From Desulfobacteraceae bacterium (GTDB lineage Bacteria > Desulfobacterota > DSM-4660 > Desulfatiglandales > B25-G16): 42,987 nt of DNA. The first letter of the stretch is position 1. Every line of letters starts with the position of its first letter. The DNA lies in assembly GCA_030615105.1 (NCBI GenBank), contig JAUWZV010000006.1, positions 1-42,987 on the forward strand. Direction: 5' to 3'. A model generated the notes under the pieces. It did not search any database and had not been told where the DNA came from. It worked only from the letters and a program-made list of their open reading frames with translations. The position numbers and the translations under genes were made by a program. This document shows positions 1 to 9,318 of the stretch, piece by piece.

Positions 1-521
1 TTTCTTTCCTCCGAAGGATGTATTTACGCAGGAGTATAATTAGAAGAGGAACAGCGAGAAAAAATATATCATCAGCCCTTCCAGGTGAAAAATCGGGCAT
101 GAAGTAATAGGTCACGCCTCCAAGAAAAAGGCTCCCACGAAAGGACCGGCCGTATCCCATAAAGGTAAAGACTCTGAAGAAGGTCATGAAGCAGAGGGAC
201 CAAAAGAGAAATAAGAATAGATCCGCCAGAGAGCGGTATCGAGTAGGAATCAAACCGAAAACACCTCGGAGCGCTCTCTCATAGATGGATCTCTCCTTTC
301 TAATACGAATACGTAGTACCTCACCAATCGTAATTTTTTCATCGAGATAGGTGCCGCTAGGTATAAGAAAATCGAGATTAAAGGCAGATCCTCTTTTATG
401 GAGGGCATCATTGGTGGGTCTGAATGGAAGCCCAAGGAGATGCCTTACAAGTAAGAATCCGCTGAGACAGAGGGAGGCCAAAAGAAGTAGAATTATGAAC
501 TGAAAGATCGTCCTTTGCATT
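1..521 (-). CDS. Membrane protein of unknown function, cut by the left window edge
   Basis: An uninterrupted minus-strand frame runs from an ATG at 521 to the window edge, giving about 173 residues with no stop. The start is preceded by a purine-rich AGGAG about 12 bases upstream. The protein begins with a strongly hydrophobic segment (residues about 5-27, signal anchor). A polar stretch follows, and then two more hydrophobic segments at about 112-130 and 150-168, separated by a short charged loop. I do not recognise the family. The layout (N-terminal anchor, outer domain, further helices) would suit the sensor half of a signalling protein, but nothing in the visible part shows that. Calling the frame real rests on its length, coherent hydrophobic pattern and ribosome binding site. 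Confidence 0.6.
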
Positions 522-1015
522 GTATGAAAGCTCTCCTCGTAAGATCAATAGTATCTTTTATCATGAATGGCAGAATAAATCAAACCAGAGCCCTTATTGG
601 GGAAGCTGTGCCCATTTTTGTAGATTCAGCAGTGTAGTGGCTGCTAAATGGACAGAAAAAGAGTCTCTCAAGTCAGGGAAAATCCCTCCTTAGGTAGGCG
701 GCTTAAGGTAGAAGATTTCAGTTTGATGAAGGGAGAAACAATACTTTCATCAATATCTTGTGGTTTGTGCCAGTATATGCAAGGTTTTGATTTCTTGCCA
801 AATGAGTTAATTGAATTCTATCTGATTTTATTGAAGATTACAAATAAAAACATTTACCATAGATTGCTGTGATTTGTCTCTCTATAATGCAGTCTCCCTT
901 TAAACACTTAATGCTTTGATCTTATATCTAAAAGTAGTACTATTTATCTGTACTTTAATTATGAAGGAATCATATTATCAGTTATAGGTTGTAAAGGTTT
1001 TGTGCAATCAATGAC
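522..1015. other. AT-rich spacer between divergent genes
   Basis: This spacer separates the divergent membrane-protein gene and mnmG. It is AT-rich with no recognised gene. A 74-codon plus-strand frame at 648-872 has no family resemblance and a low-complexity tail, so I do not call it. A weak sigma70-like pair (TTGATC near 917, TACTAT near 939, spacer about 16) could serve mnmG. It is only a pattern match. Confidence 0.4.
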
Positions 1016-2887
1016 ATGAATTATTATCCTAAGAAATACGACATCATTGTTGTCGGGGCAGGTCATGCCGGCTGTGAGGCAGCCCTGGCCGCCGCCCGGA
1101 TGGGATGCAGTGTCTTGATTATGACCATAGACCTTGATGGAATAGCAAAAATGCCATGCAGCCCTTCTATTGGAGGGGTAGCCAAAGGACAGTTGGTAAA
1201 AGAGATCGATGCCCTTGGAGGTGAGATGGCCAAGGTAACAGATAAAACTGCAATACAGTACCGCACCCTGAATACTAAAAAGGGCCCGGCTGTTCAATCT
1301 TCCCGCACCCAGAATGATAAGATCAGATATCATATCGCCATGAAGGAGGTACTGGAAAAGGAGCCTAACACAGACATTAAACAGGCCATGGTTGAAAGAT
1401 TGGTTGTGGAGAATAACCATATTGTCGGGATTGAGGATCAGACAGGGTTCGGGTATCAGGCCCCGGCAGTGATTTTAGCCACTGGAACCTTTTTAAGTGG
1501 CTTGATCCATATCGGGTTTACATCTTTTCAGGCCGGCAGAGCAGGGGAGTTTGCATCTTACGGATTGCCGGAAAATTTAAAAGAATTAGGCTTTAAACTC
1601 GGAAGGATGAAAACAGGCACTCCTGCACGGTTAAAAAAATCAACCATAGACTTTACCAGATTTGAAAGGCAAGAAGGAGACGCGAACCCCAGACCATTTT
1701 CCCTTTTTACCAAAGAGATAAACATAATTCAGATCCCCTGCTATATAGGTCATACAAATAAGAAAAGCCATCAGATCGTAAGGGATAATTTAGAACGCTC
1801 AGCCCTGTATGGAGGGAAGATTTCCGGGGTTCCTGCACGTTATTGTCCCTCTATCGAAGATAAGATAGTAAGGTTTTCCGGCAGGGACAAACACCAGATC
1901 GTACTCGAACCCGAGGGGATAGACACAGATGAGGTTTATGCAAGTGGTCTGGGAAATAGCTTACCTATGGATATACAGATCCCCTTTGTGAGATCTGTTG
2001 ATGGGTTGGAAGAGGCCGAAATCATGAGGCCAGCTTATGCGATTGAATATGATTATGTAGACCCTGTGCAATTGTTTCCCACCCTTGAGACCAAACGAAT
2101 AAAAGGGTTATATATGGCTGGTCAGATCAATGGAACAAGTGGATATGAGGAGGCAGCCGGTCAAGGTATTTGGGCAGGGATTAATGCGGCATCAAAGATT
2201 CAAAAGAGACCACCCTTTCTCCTGGATCGATCAGAGGCATATCTGGCAGTTATGGTTGATGATCTGATTACCAGAGGAACACAAGAGCCTTACAGGATGT
2301 TTACCTCCAGGGCAGAATACAGGCTCATCTTAAGAGAAGATAATGCAGGGCAGAGATTAATGGAAAAAGGTAATGAATTAGGCCTCATTAATGATGAAAC
2401 AGTTCATGGGATGAAAGAACGACTGCAGGAGATCTCAGCCGAGGTTCAAAGGCTAAAGAACACCGTAATAACTCCCTCAAAGGGGGTAAATGACTATCTT
2501 GTGAAGGTTGGATCAAGTCCGATAAAAAATGCAACTCCCTTGGGTCAAATCCTTAAAAGGCCGGAATTAAGTTTTGAAAATCTGGAGGCCCTGGATGGGG
2601 GCCATAAAAAAATAGATGAAAGCATTGCACATAAAGTTGAGATTGAGATAAAATATGAGGGATATATTCAGCGGCAACTAAAAGAGGTTGAGAAATTCAA
2701 GAATCTGGAAAAGATAAAGATTCCACGGGACTTTGATTACACAAAAGTTCATGGTCTTTCTAATGAGCTAAGAGAAAAACTTCTCCTTATAAGCCCTATC
2801 TCCTTAGGGCAGGCATCAAGGATACCAGGCATTACCCCTGCTGCAATCTCTATAATTATGATCTACCTCAAGAAGGGTGGATCGTGA
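1016..2887 (+). CDS. mnmG: tRNA uridine-5-carboxymethylaminomethyl modification enzyme MnmG (GidA)
   Basis: MnmG works with MnmE to install the carboxymethylaminomethyl group on U34 of certain tRNAs in the cytoplasm, using FAD, NADH and methylene-tetrahydrofolate. The 623-residue length is normal for the long form. Visible signatures are the N-terminal dinucleotide fold VVGAGHAGCEAALAAARMG (residues about 11-29), CSPSIGG, the FAD-contacting LYMAGQINGTSGYEEAAGQG about 100 codons past the middle, and the C-terminal helical domain with GYIQRQ and GLSNELREKL. The upstream ribosome site is weak. Its 3' end converges on pyrG across a palindromic repeat. No partner mnmE or rsmG is in the window. Confidence 0.97.
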   Translation: MNYYPKKYDIIVVGAGHAGCEAALAAARMGCSVLIMTIDLDGIAKMPCSPSIGGVAKGQLVKEIDALGGEMAKVTDKTAIQYRTLNTKKGPAVQSSRTQNDKIRYHIAMKEVLEKEPNTDIKQAMVERLVVENNHIVGIEDQTGFGYQAPAVILATGTFLSGLIHIGFTSFQAGRAGEFASYGLPENLKELGFKLGRMKTGTPARLKKSTIDFTRFERQEGDANPRPFSLFTKEINIIQIPCYIGHTNKKSHQIVRDNLERSALYGGKISGVPARYCPSIEDKIVRFSGRDKHQIVLEPEGIDTDEVYASGLGNSLPMDIQIPFVRSVDGLEEAEIMRPAYAIEYDYVDPVQLFPTLETKRIKGLYMAGQINGTSGYEEAAGQGIWAGINAASKIQKRPPFLLDRSEAYLAVMVDDLITRGTQEPYRMFTSRAEYRLILREDNAGQRLMEKGNELGLINDETVHGMKERLQEISAEVQRLKNTVITPSKGVNDYLVKVGSSPIKNATPLGQILKRPELSFENLEALDGGHKKIDESIAHKVEIEIKYEGYIQRQLKEVEKFKNLEKIKIPRDFDYTKVHGLSNELREKLLLISPISLGQASRIPGITPAAISIIMIYLKKGGS

Positions 2888-3080
2888 CTACTCAGGTTAT
2901 CAGGTTCAAGGTTGGCTACTTTACGCTCTTCATATTTTTTGATCCTGTCAAGCCTCAATGCGCCAGACGGCAGGCGGATCAATATCTTCAAACCGTTCAA
3001 TCTTCATCGCTCTCTAACCTTGAACCCCGCCTGCCGTCCGGCGGGCAGGCGTGAACCCCGGAACTTGGAACCTGAGTAGT
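2887..3080. repeat. Nested inverted repeat between convergent mnmG and pyrG
   Basis: The ends form an exact 12-base inverted pair, ACTACTCAGGTT at 2887-2898 and AACCTGAGTAGT at 3069-3080. Inside, CGCCAGACGGCAGGCGG (2961-2977) is the reverse complement, with one mismatch, of 3027-3043. That second arm is itself part of a GC-rich palindrome (to 3051). Short imperfect copies of AACCTTGAACC also occur on both sides. The element overlaps the mnmG stop and fills the convergent spacer, so it can fold in transcripts from both genes and may act as a two-way terminator. No coding capacity was seen. It resembles a non-autonomous palindromic element rather than a simple terminator. Confidence 0.7.
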
Positions 3081-3089
3081 TACGTTGGA

Positions 3090-4685
3090 TCAATGTAAGC
3101 TGGCCTGGACAAAGCCATAAAAGAGGGGAGATGGTTCCTTCATCCTTGATTTTAATTCCGGGTGCGCCTGGGTAGCTACAAAATATTCCAAACGAGGAAG
3201 CTCAATAAACTCGACCAGCCTTTCGTCCCTGGAGGTTCCTGAAAAGACAAGCCCATTATCAGTGAGGATCTTATGATACTCAGGGTTAACCTCATAGCGG
3301 TGCCTGTGCCTTTCTGAAGCAACATGAGATTTGTAGAGTTTACTAACTTGTGTTCCTTCCTTTAAAATAGCCTCATATGCCCCGAGTCTCATGGTGCCAC
3401 CCTTTTCCTTAATATCTCTTTGTTCCGGCAGTATATCTATCACAGGGAAAGGTGTGTCTGGATCAAACTCGGTGCTATTAGCCCCTTTTAGGTTACAGAC
3501 GTTTCGTGCATACTCTACAACTGCTAATTGAAGCCCAAGGCACAGACCAAGAAATGGGATGTTCTCTTCCCTGGCCCTCCTAATAATCTCAATCTTGCCC
3601 TCTGTCCCCCTGGTGCCAAAACCACCAGGAACAATCACCCCATCTATGCCATCTAAAACCTTAGCATCTGTAAGATCTGTTGTCTCTATCCATTTAAGGT
3701 TTATCTTGCATTTTAGGTGGGCTGAGCAGTGATTCAATGATTCAATGATGGAGGCATAAGAGTCTTCTAATTTTGTGTACTTTCCACACATAGCCACTGT
3801 TATTTCTTTTTTAGGATTCTTTATATTTTCAATCAGTTCCTTCCATTTTCTCAGGTCCGGGGGAGAGTAGATATTTAGCTTTTTATGGAGGATCTCAGCT
3901 ATTCCCTCTTTTTCAAATACAACCGGTATCTCATAGATATCATCAACATCAAGGCCGGTAATTACAGCCTCAGGGTTCACGTCACAAAAGTTAGAGATCT
4001 TCAATTTTATCTCTTTGGTTAAAAACTCCGAGCATCTACCTATTATAATATCCGGGAAAATTCCCCTCTGTTTTAGAAGATTCACACTCTGCTGGGTTGG
4101 CTTTGACTTCTGCTCGCCTACCCCATGGGGGATAGGGACATAGGTCAAATGAATGTAGACAATATTCCCCCTGCCAACATCCTCCTTCATCTGCCTCATT
4201 GCCTCCAGAAAGAGCTCATTTTCAATATCCCCTACTGTGCCCCCTGTTTCCACAATAAGGAGATCAGCCGATTCTTCCCTGGCAATTTCATAGATGTTTT
4301 CTTTAATGATATCAGTAACATGGGGAATGTATTGAACGGTCTTTCCCAAGTAATCCCCTCTTCTTTCTTTTTCTCTTACCATGTGAAATACCTTACCCAT
4401 GGTAAGGTTCCACTTGGACTTGCACCTAATAGCCAGGAACCGCTCGTAGTGTCCAAAATCCATATCTACCTCTCCCCCGTCATCCAGGACAAATACCTCC
4501 CCATGCTCAAATGGATTCATTGTTCCTGGATCAACATTGAGGTAGCCGTCACATTTGATAGGGATAATTTTCATTCTTGAAGATAGAAGATGACCTATGG
4601 AGGCAGCAGCAATTCCCTTCCCCAGCCCGGAAAGAACCCCTCCAGTTACTATGATGTATTTGGTAGTAGGCATTTTATTTTTCAT
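3090..4685 (-). CDS. pyrG: CTP synthase (glutamine-hydrolysing)
   Basis: This cytoplasmic enzyme makes CTP from UTP, ATP and glutamine, the last step of de novo pyrimidine nucleotide synthesis. At 531 residues it has the usual two-domain layout. The N-terminal amidoligase domain has the P-loop GGVLSGLGKGIAAAS (about 15-29), the CDGYLNVDPGTMNPFEHGEVFVLDDGGEVDMD region and the HVTDIIKENI segment. The C-terminal class I glutaminase domain has PGGFGTRG, the nucleophile cysteine in GLCLGLQ and the His/Glu pair in HPELKSR. The start ATG at 4685 lacks a clear Shine-Dalgarno, and a second ATG four codons later is equally possible. It is convergent with mnmG. Confidence 0.97.
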   Translation of the reverse strand: MKNKMPTTKYIIVTGGVLSGLGKGIAAASIGHLLSSRMKIIPIKCDGYLNVDPGTMNPFEHGEVFVLDDGGEVDMDFGHYERFLAIRCKSKWNLTMGKVFHMVREKERRGDYLGKTVQYIPHVTDIIKENIYEIAREESADLLIVETGGTVGDIENELFLEAMRQMKEDVGRGNIVYIHLTYVPIPHGVGEQKSKPTQQSVNLLKQRGIFPDIIIGRCSEFLTKEIKLKISNFCDVNPEAVITGLDVDDIYEIPVVFEKEGIAEILHKKLNIYSPPDLRKWKELIENIKNPKKEITVAMCGKYTKLEDSYASIIESLNHCSAHLKCKINLKWIETTDLTDAKVLDGIDGVIVPGGFGTRGTEGKIEIIRRAREENIPFLGLCLGLQLAVVEYARNVCNLKGANSTEFDPDTPFPVIDILPEQRDIKEKGGTMRLGAYEAILKEGTQVSKLYKSHVASERHRHRYEVNPEYHKILTDNGLVFSGTSRDERLVEFIELPRLEYFVATQAHPELKSRMKEPSPLFYGFVQASLH

Positions 4686-4862
4686 TGAGACTTAATGAAA
4701 AATTTATAGGTAATTACTATTGCGGTCAAGCTAAAATGTTCCTTTAACAATTTTCTTTTCTCCGGGCAATCTTCCTGCTTTCCTCGACACTGTATTTGTT
4801 ATATTATTCTCAATCCTGTCTATTACTTTAGCAAGACCCTTGAGATGATAAAATCTTATTAA

Positions 4863-5141
4863 ACCAAACTGACCATACACTGCGGAGATCTGATTGCCCC
4901 TTTTATCCTAAAAGAATTGGCAAAGTTTGAGGGAGAAGTTTATGAGGAGATGGATTACGCATTAGCCCACACTGGTAAATATGACTTGGTCTGCTGTGGT
5001 CACACCCATGACCACAGGCTAGAGAGAATCAACAATAGAACATTGCTTAACCCAGGGGATGTTATGGGCAAGGATGGGCCGGGCAGTTTTTACCTCTTTG
5101 ATACATTGAAAAGAGAGTCTAAATTGTTAAAGATATCCTAA
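4863..5141 (+). pseudogene. Remnant of a YfcE/MJ0936-type metallophosphoesterase
   Basis: The plus frame after a TAA at 4860 reads TKLTIHCGDLIAPFILKELAKFEGEVY and then directly EEMDYALAHTGKYDLVCCGHTHDHRLERINNRTLLNPGDVMG. The first stretch matches the metal-binding GD motif of small calcineurin-like phosphoesterases. The second matches their C-terminal GHTH motif and LLNPG strand. Missing are the N-terminal ISDTH motif and the central GN(V/N)D region, so the piece lacks its start and carries an internal deletion. A TTG at 4917 could open a 74-codon product, but it would lack the first metal ligands. I judge it a decayed gene. Confidence 0.75.
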
Positions 5142-5155
5142 AAGCAATCTTTGTA

Positions 5156-6499
5156 CTATCTATTCAATTCATTTCTAACAGCAAGCCCAATTTTTTCTAA
5201 GATATATGGTTTCTTAACATATTCTCCTGCACCCAATCTTTGAGCCTCTTTGGCACGGTCTGTTTCTGAGAAGCCACTTGCAATTATTGCCTTTTGGTTT
5301 GGGTGTAATTTGAGAATCCTTTTGTATGTATCAAGTCCATCAATTCCAGGGTCCATAATCATATCTAATACCAAAAGATCTGCTGAATTGTTTTTCATGT
5401 ACTCAACCGCCTCTTCGCCGCTTGGTACTGATGTGACAGAATACCCCAGTTTTTTTAGTACCCGAGAGGCTATTTCTCGTTGTTCTTCCACATCATCTAC
5501 TACTAAAATTGACTCTCCCTTTCCCATATAATCTTCAATAGATACTAAAGATTTGTCTTTGGATATTTCCTTTCTACTTATCGGAAAATAAAGTGTAAAT
5601 GTAGTTCCTTTTCCTTCCATGCTTTGAATATCAATATATCCTTTATGGTCTTTTACTGTTCCCCATACAACTGCCATACCTAATCCTGTTCCACTTCTTC
5701 CCATCTTTTTTTTGGTATAAAATGGCTCAAATATCTTTTCCATATCCTCTTTTGATATACCTACTCCAGTATCAGCAATTGTAAAGGTAACATAATCACC
5801 CTCCTTCACATTGTCATAACCTCTTATAGGTTTATCAATATATCGATTTTCTGTGGATATAAGTATCTCTTCTCCATCATCCATGGCCTCAGCTGCATTG
5901 GAGACTAAATTCATAATAGACTTGGATAGATGAACAGGGGAGCCTACAATATTTAATAGATTTGTTTCAAGATTGGTCTCCACTTGAACTTTAGGATGGA
6001 ATGATCTTAGCTTTTCATATTCAGGGCTTTTTATATATTCAGAAATGATATGATTTAAATTAACCACCTCTGTAACAGCAACTCCTCTCCTTGCCAGTGT
6101 TAATAAATCCTGCACGATAGCAGCAGCTCTTTCTCCTGACTTTTGTATTGTTAAAATCGGTTTTCGTAGAGGGCTTTCTTCGGGCATATCCATTAATAAC
6201 AACTCGGGATAACTTATAATTCCACTCAAAATATTATTGAGATCATGAGCCACCCCACCTGCAAGGGTTCCGATTGCCTCCATTTTTTGGGCTCGTTGGA
6301 GCTGGGCTTGGAGCTTCTTTTGTTCTCTGATGTCTCGTAAAGTAACGACAATTCCCACAGGCTTGCCATCCGAATTCCGATAAATGGACCCACTTATACT
6401 GACAGGGATAATTTCTCCTTTCTTGGTGTATCGGCAGGTTTCAATGCCAGAGAAAGTTTCTCCAACTAACTCTCCAGCTAATATACTATCAATCATCAT
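5156..6499 (-). CDS. PAS-histidine kinase-receiver portion of a hybrid sensor kinase
   Basis: This is the catalytic half of a hybrid two-component kinase. Residues 1-60 are the C-terminal half of a PAS/PAC domain ending VVTLRDIREQKKL. The H-box KMEAIGTLAGGVAHDLNN places the phosphorylated His at 85, followed by the ATP-binding domain with N-box MNLVSNAAEAM, DTGVGI and GTGLGMAVVWG. A receiver domain (about 330-447) has VVDD, LVLDMIMD and the KKP lysine. The only thing separating it from the upstream sensor frame is an in-frame TAG at 6512-6514, since both frames are in register. The double ATG at 6494-6499 lies 12 bases past that stop and has no good ribosome site. The gene's own terminal stop is also TAG. 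Confidence 0.85.
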   Translation of the reverse strand: MMIDSILAGELVGETFSGIETCRYTKKGEIIPVSISGSIYRNSDGKPVGIVVTLRDIREQKKLQAQLQRAQKMEAIGTLAGGVAHDLNNILSGIISYPELLLMDMPEESPLRKPILTIQKSGERAAAIVQDLLTLARRGVAVTEVVNLNHIISEYIKSPEYEKLRSFHPKVQVETNLETNLLNIVGSPVHLSKSIMNLVSNAAEAMDDGEEILISTENRYIDKPIRGYDNVKEGDYVTFTIADTGVGISKEDMEKIFEPFYTKKKMGRSGTGLGMAVVWGTVKDHKGYIDIQSMEGKGTTFTLYFPISRKEISKDKSLVSIEDYMGKGESILVVDDVEEQREIASRVLKKLGYSVTSVPSGEEAVEYMKNNSADLLVLDMIMDPGIDGLDTYKRILKLHPNQKAIIASGFSETDRAKEAQRLGAGEYVKKPYILEKIGLAVRNELNR

Positions 6500-6511
6500 T
6501 TTAGTTTCAGG

Positions 6512-8017
6512 CTAAATCTCATCAGGCACAAACATATCCATTTTTTTACCTAAACGCTCCTCTATGGACCAGCCGAAAACACTTGTAAATGCAGGATTAA
6601 AATACTGTACACTTCCTTCCATATCATAGACAACAACAGGGTCAGGATTTGATTCCAGAACTGTGCGATATCTCTCCTCGCTCTCCTGAAGTTTCTGAAA
6701 AGACATGGCATTCATAATACTGACAGCAATTTGTGAGCCAACCCCCGCTAAAAGACTCATGTCGCTCTGAGTAAGGGGCCTTTTAGAAAGGAGATTATCT
6801 ACTAATAATACCCCTAATGATTCCCCTTCATAAACAATAGGCACACAGATAAAGGATTGGGCGCCGATCCGTTTTATAAATTCCAGACTCCTCTCGGAAA
6901 TATCTTTCTCAATATCGGCAATATCATTTACTAAATAGGGTTTTTGCTTTTTAAATGCCCAGACTACTACTCCCCTGGAGCGAGGACGGTCCAGATGAAA
7001 ATCAGTATTTCTTAAAAGTTCCTCAATTTCCGGGTCGTATCCATAGCCAACTTTATAAATGAGCTGAGTCTTTTCCTTGTTGGCAAGCCATATACCGCCG
7101 CGGTCAAAATCCAATCGTTTTTCCATGGCATCCGTGACAGATTTGAGCAGCTTCTTTATCTCCAAAAGCATAGAGGTAGCCTTACCAATCTCCTGAATAA
7201 GCAGTGCGTTGTTGTAGCGGATATTGATCTCTTCTATATGGCCCTTGGCTGCATCGCCTTGAGTTTCAATGGTTTTTGTCAGATCCCCTTTTTCAAGATG
7301 CTTGGAATATAATGAAAATATCGATGTTAGAAAAGCACATAGGAAGACAAGAGAAACCCAAGGCATAATCGGCAAGACAAAGAATAGCGCCAGAGCAACC
7401 AAGATGCTGAGTAAAAGAGAATAATTGCGTATCATTTTCCAGATAAGGGAAGGGGTCTTCTCCCAGGTAATGATATAACGGCAACAATCATCACCCCTAT
7501 GAAAGCATGAAGGATGTTCAATCGTGGCAAACCTGTCAGTGAACAATTTTGCCACGGATTCAAAGGTGCCTATCCGATTTTCACATTGAAAGAGCTTTTC
7601 ATTGATTCCCGGTTTAGGGATAGAGACAATTTCAACCCTGTTTGGGCCCAATTTTTTTGCCTTGATAGTAGCTCCGCGACTCATGATTGGATAGATCTTC
7701 TCCATCAAAAGGTAAACTGATGTCGGGCTCATGAATCCCAATGTGTATTGTTTTATAGGGCCTAATCCCTCGGTTGATGCTACAAAGCGTCCTGCATCTC
7801 CGGAGATATTTGGATTACCTGTCTTTTTAACCAGGATTTCGTAAAAGCGATCAGCCTGATGCTGACTAAACCAGTAACCGGTGTCCTCCACCTCATATCG
7901 GTTCATTTCTGAATACTTTAGGATAGAATCAACATCTATATCGGGATAATATTTACCAAGGTATTCTAAATAAGTCTTCGCGATTCGACTATTGAAAACG
8001 GGTGTTTTATCATCCAT
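6512..8017 (-). CDS. Sensor portion (V4R-like, two membrane helices, GAF, partial PAS) of the same kinase
   Basis: This 501-codon frame starts at ATG 8017 behind GAAGGAA. Its N-terminal about 170 residues resemble the 4-vinyl-reductase/heme-NO-associated type of ligand domain, ending with HPSCFHRGDDCCRYIITW. Two membrane helices follow at about 195-235, then a coiled-coil linker, a GAF domain (about 290-440, with CVPIVYEGESLGVLLVDN) and the first half of a PAS domain (ERYRTVLESNPDPVVVYD to MDMFVPDEI). The frame stops at TAG inside the PAS domain, and the same frame continues at once as PETKMMID, the normal PAS continuation. It is therefore either one gene with a nonsense mutation or assembly error, or a recently split sensor and kinase. 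Confidence 0.85.
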   Translation of the reverse strand: MDDKTPVFNSRIAKTYLEYLGKYYPDIDVDSILKYSEMNRYEVEDTGYWFSQHQADRFYEILVKKTGNPNISGDAGRFVASTEGLGPIKQYTLGFMSPTSVYLLMEKIYPIMSRGATIKAKKLGPNRVEIVSIPKPGINEKLFQCENRIGTFESVAKLFTDRFATIEHPSCFHRGDDCCRYIITWEKTPSLIWKMIRNYSLLLSILVALALFFVLPIMPWVSLVFLCAFLTSIFSLYSKHLEKGDLTKTIETQGDAAKGHIEEINIRYNNALLIQEIGKATSMLLEIKKLLKSVTDAMEKRLDFDRGGIWLANKEKTQLIYKVGYGYDPEIEELLRNTDFHLDRPRSRGVVVWAFKKQKPYLVNDIADIEKDISERSLEFIKRIGAQSFICVPIVYEGESLGVLLVDNLLSKRPLTQSDMSLLAGVGSQIAVSIMNAMSFQKLQESEERYRTVLESNPDPVVVYDMEGSVQYFNPAFTSVFGWSIEERLGKKMDMFVPDEI

Positions 8018-8076
8018 TTTTCCAAATTCCTTCTTTTAGCTACATGTTATATCCGAATAGATTTTACTGTCTTTAA

Positions 8077-8325
8077 TCATAATGTCAATTGCTTATTGTA
8101 ACTTATAAAGCTCGAAATCGAATATATAATTATCGCCACCCAAACAAAACCAAACGAAATCGCATGTGTTCTGGTAAACAGTTCTTTGTAAAGAAGCATG
8201 CCCACGAGCAATTGACTGGTGGGGGCAATATATTGTAAAATGCCAACTGTCGAATACTGAATTCTCCGTGCACCATTGGTAAAGAGAAGTAAGGGTATTA
8301 GTGATGACTTTATGCGAGAGGTGAT
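8077..8325 (-). pseudogene. C-terminal remnant of a RarD-type EamA transporter
   Basis: The minus frame ending at 8077 reads IPLLLFTNGARRIQYSTVGILQYIAPTSQLLVGMLLYKELFTRTHAISFGFVWVAIIIYS. This matches the last three helices of the RarD branch of the drug/metabolite (EamA) permeases: ARRI(P)LSTLG(L)LQYIAPT, LLGV, F(T)xAHxxSFGFIW. The remaining roughly 200 N-terminal residues are absent. The homology stops where the divergent D-cysteine desulfhydrase-like gene begins at 8328. The frame could formally extend to 8406, but those codons overlap that gene and show no resemblance. An inactive truncated gene is the simplest reading. Confidence 0.8.
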
Positions 8326-8327
8326 AT

Positions 8328-9317
8328 ATGGAAAAAAAGTTGCGCTATCTTGAGAAAAGACTGAGATCATTTCCACGGGAACCCCTTTCACTGGCTCCCA
8401 CCCCATGCCACCGTCTGAATTCTTTATCCCAGATCTATGGTGTGGAAGTCTATTGCAAAAGGGACGACCTGACCGGTTTTGGATTTGGAGGGAACAAAAC
8501 GCGCAAACTGGAATTTCTGATTGGCGAGGCCCGTGAGCATGGCTGCGACACCCTGGTGACCAGTGGCGGAATACAGTCCAATTTTTGCCGTCTCACGGCA
8601 GCAGCCGGGGCCGCGACAGGCATGACCGTACATCTGGTTCTTGGAGGCCGCAGGCCTAAAGAAGCCACAGGTAATCTTTTATTGAATGAGATGCTGGGAG
8701 CACAGATTTACTATGTTGATTCAACTGACTGGAATGCATTGGAAGCTGAAAGCGAAAGGATTGCCAGGGAGCTTAAAGGGAAAGGGCGAAAAGTATTCAG
8801 GATTCCCATCGGGGGTTCAGTACCTGTTGGGATTGCGGGATATGTCTCAGCTTTCATAGAGGTATTGGAGGATGAAATCAGGTTGAAGAAATCTTTTGAT
8901 CACATAATCCATGCCTCGGGCTCAGGCGGAACCCAAGCGGGTCTTGTGGTGGGTAAAGATATGACAGGTTGGAAAGGGAGTATAACCGGGATATCTGTTG
9001 CCATGGAAAGGGGAAGCCTGGAGAGAAAGGTCTTTGAACTTGCAATGGAGACCGCAACTCTATTAGGAGGGAGAGTTAGCCGCAAATCCGTTTTGGTGGA
9101 TGACAATTTCCTTGGTGCTGGGTATGCCATAAAGACAGACAGGGCTGAAAAGGCCATTGAGCTTTTTGCCCGAAAGGAAGGTATCTTTCTGGACCATGTC
9201 TATACAGGCAAGGCAGCCAGTGCCCTTTTAGAGTGGCTTTCCAGGGGAAATCTGGACGGCCAGAGGATATTATTTCTTCACACAGGAGGGCAGGTGGAGC
9301 TCTTTGCCAGAGGGTAA
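8328..9317 (+). CDS. D-cysteine desulfhydrase / ACC deaminase family PLP enzyme
   Basis: This 329-residue enzyme belongs to the tryptophan-synthase-beta fold group that includes D-cysteine desulfhydrase, ACC deaminase and L-cysteate sulfo-lyase. The PLP lysine sits in FGGNKTRKLEFL (about residue 56). The substrate-side motif is SGGIQSNFCRLTAAAGA, where family members usually have SNH, so His is replaced by Phe. The phosphate-binding loop is SGSGGTQAGL, and HTGG closes the C-terminal part. GAGGTGAT just before ATG 8328 supports the start. The substrate cannot be fixed from sequence. D-cysteine to pyruvate, sulfide and ammonia is the commonest annotation. Its TAA overlaps the left flank of the 9319-9637 repeat. 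Confidence 0.85.
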   Translation: MEKKLRYLEKRLRSFPREPLSLAPTPCHRLNSLSQIYGVEVYCKRDDLTGFGFGGNKTRKLEFLIGEAREHGCDTLVTSGGIQSNFCRLTAAAGAATGMTVHLVLGGRRPKEATGNLLLNEMLGAQIYYVDSTDWNALEAESERIARELKGKGRKVFRIPIGGSVPVGIAGYVSAFIEVLEDEIRLKKSFDHIIHASGSGGTQAGLVVGKDMTGWKGSITGISVAMERGSLERKVFELAMETATLLGGRVSRKSVLVDDNFLGAGYAIKTDRAEKAIELFARKEGIFLDHVYTGKAASALLEWLSRGNLDGQRILFLHTGGQVELFARG

Positions 9318-9318
9318 A

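Noticed and set aside
648-872. 74-codon plus-strand frame in the spacer before mnmG
   Set aside because: No family resemblance, no good ribosome site, low-complexity C-terminus, lies in AT-rich spacer.
6512-6514. Pyrrolysine or general stop recoding at the kinase TAG
   Set aside because: TAG is an ordinary terminal stop elsewhere in the window (end of this kinase, livG), and no recoding element or pyl gene is seen.
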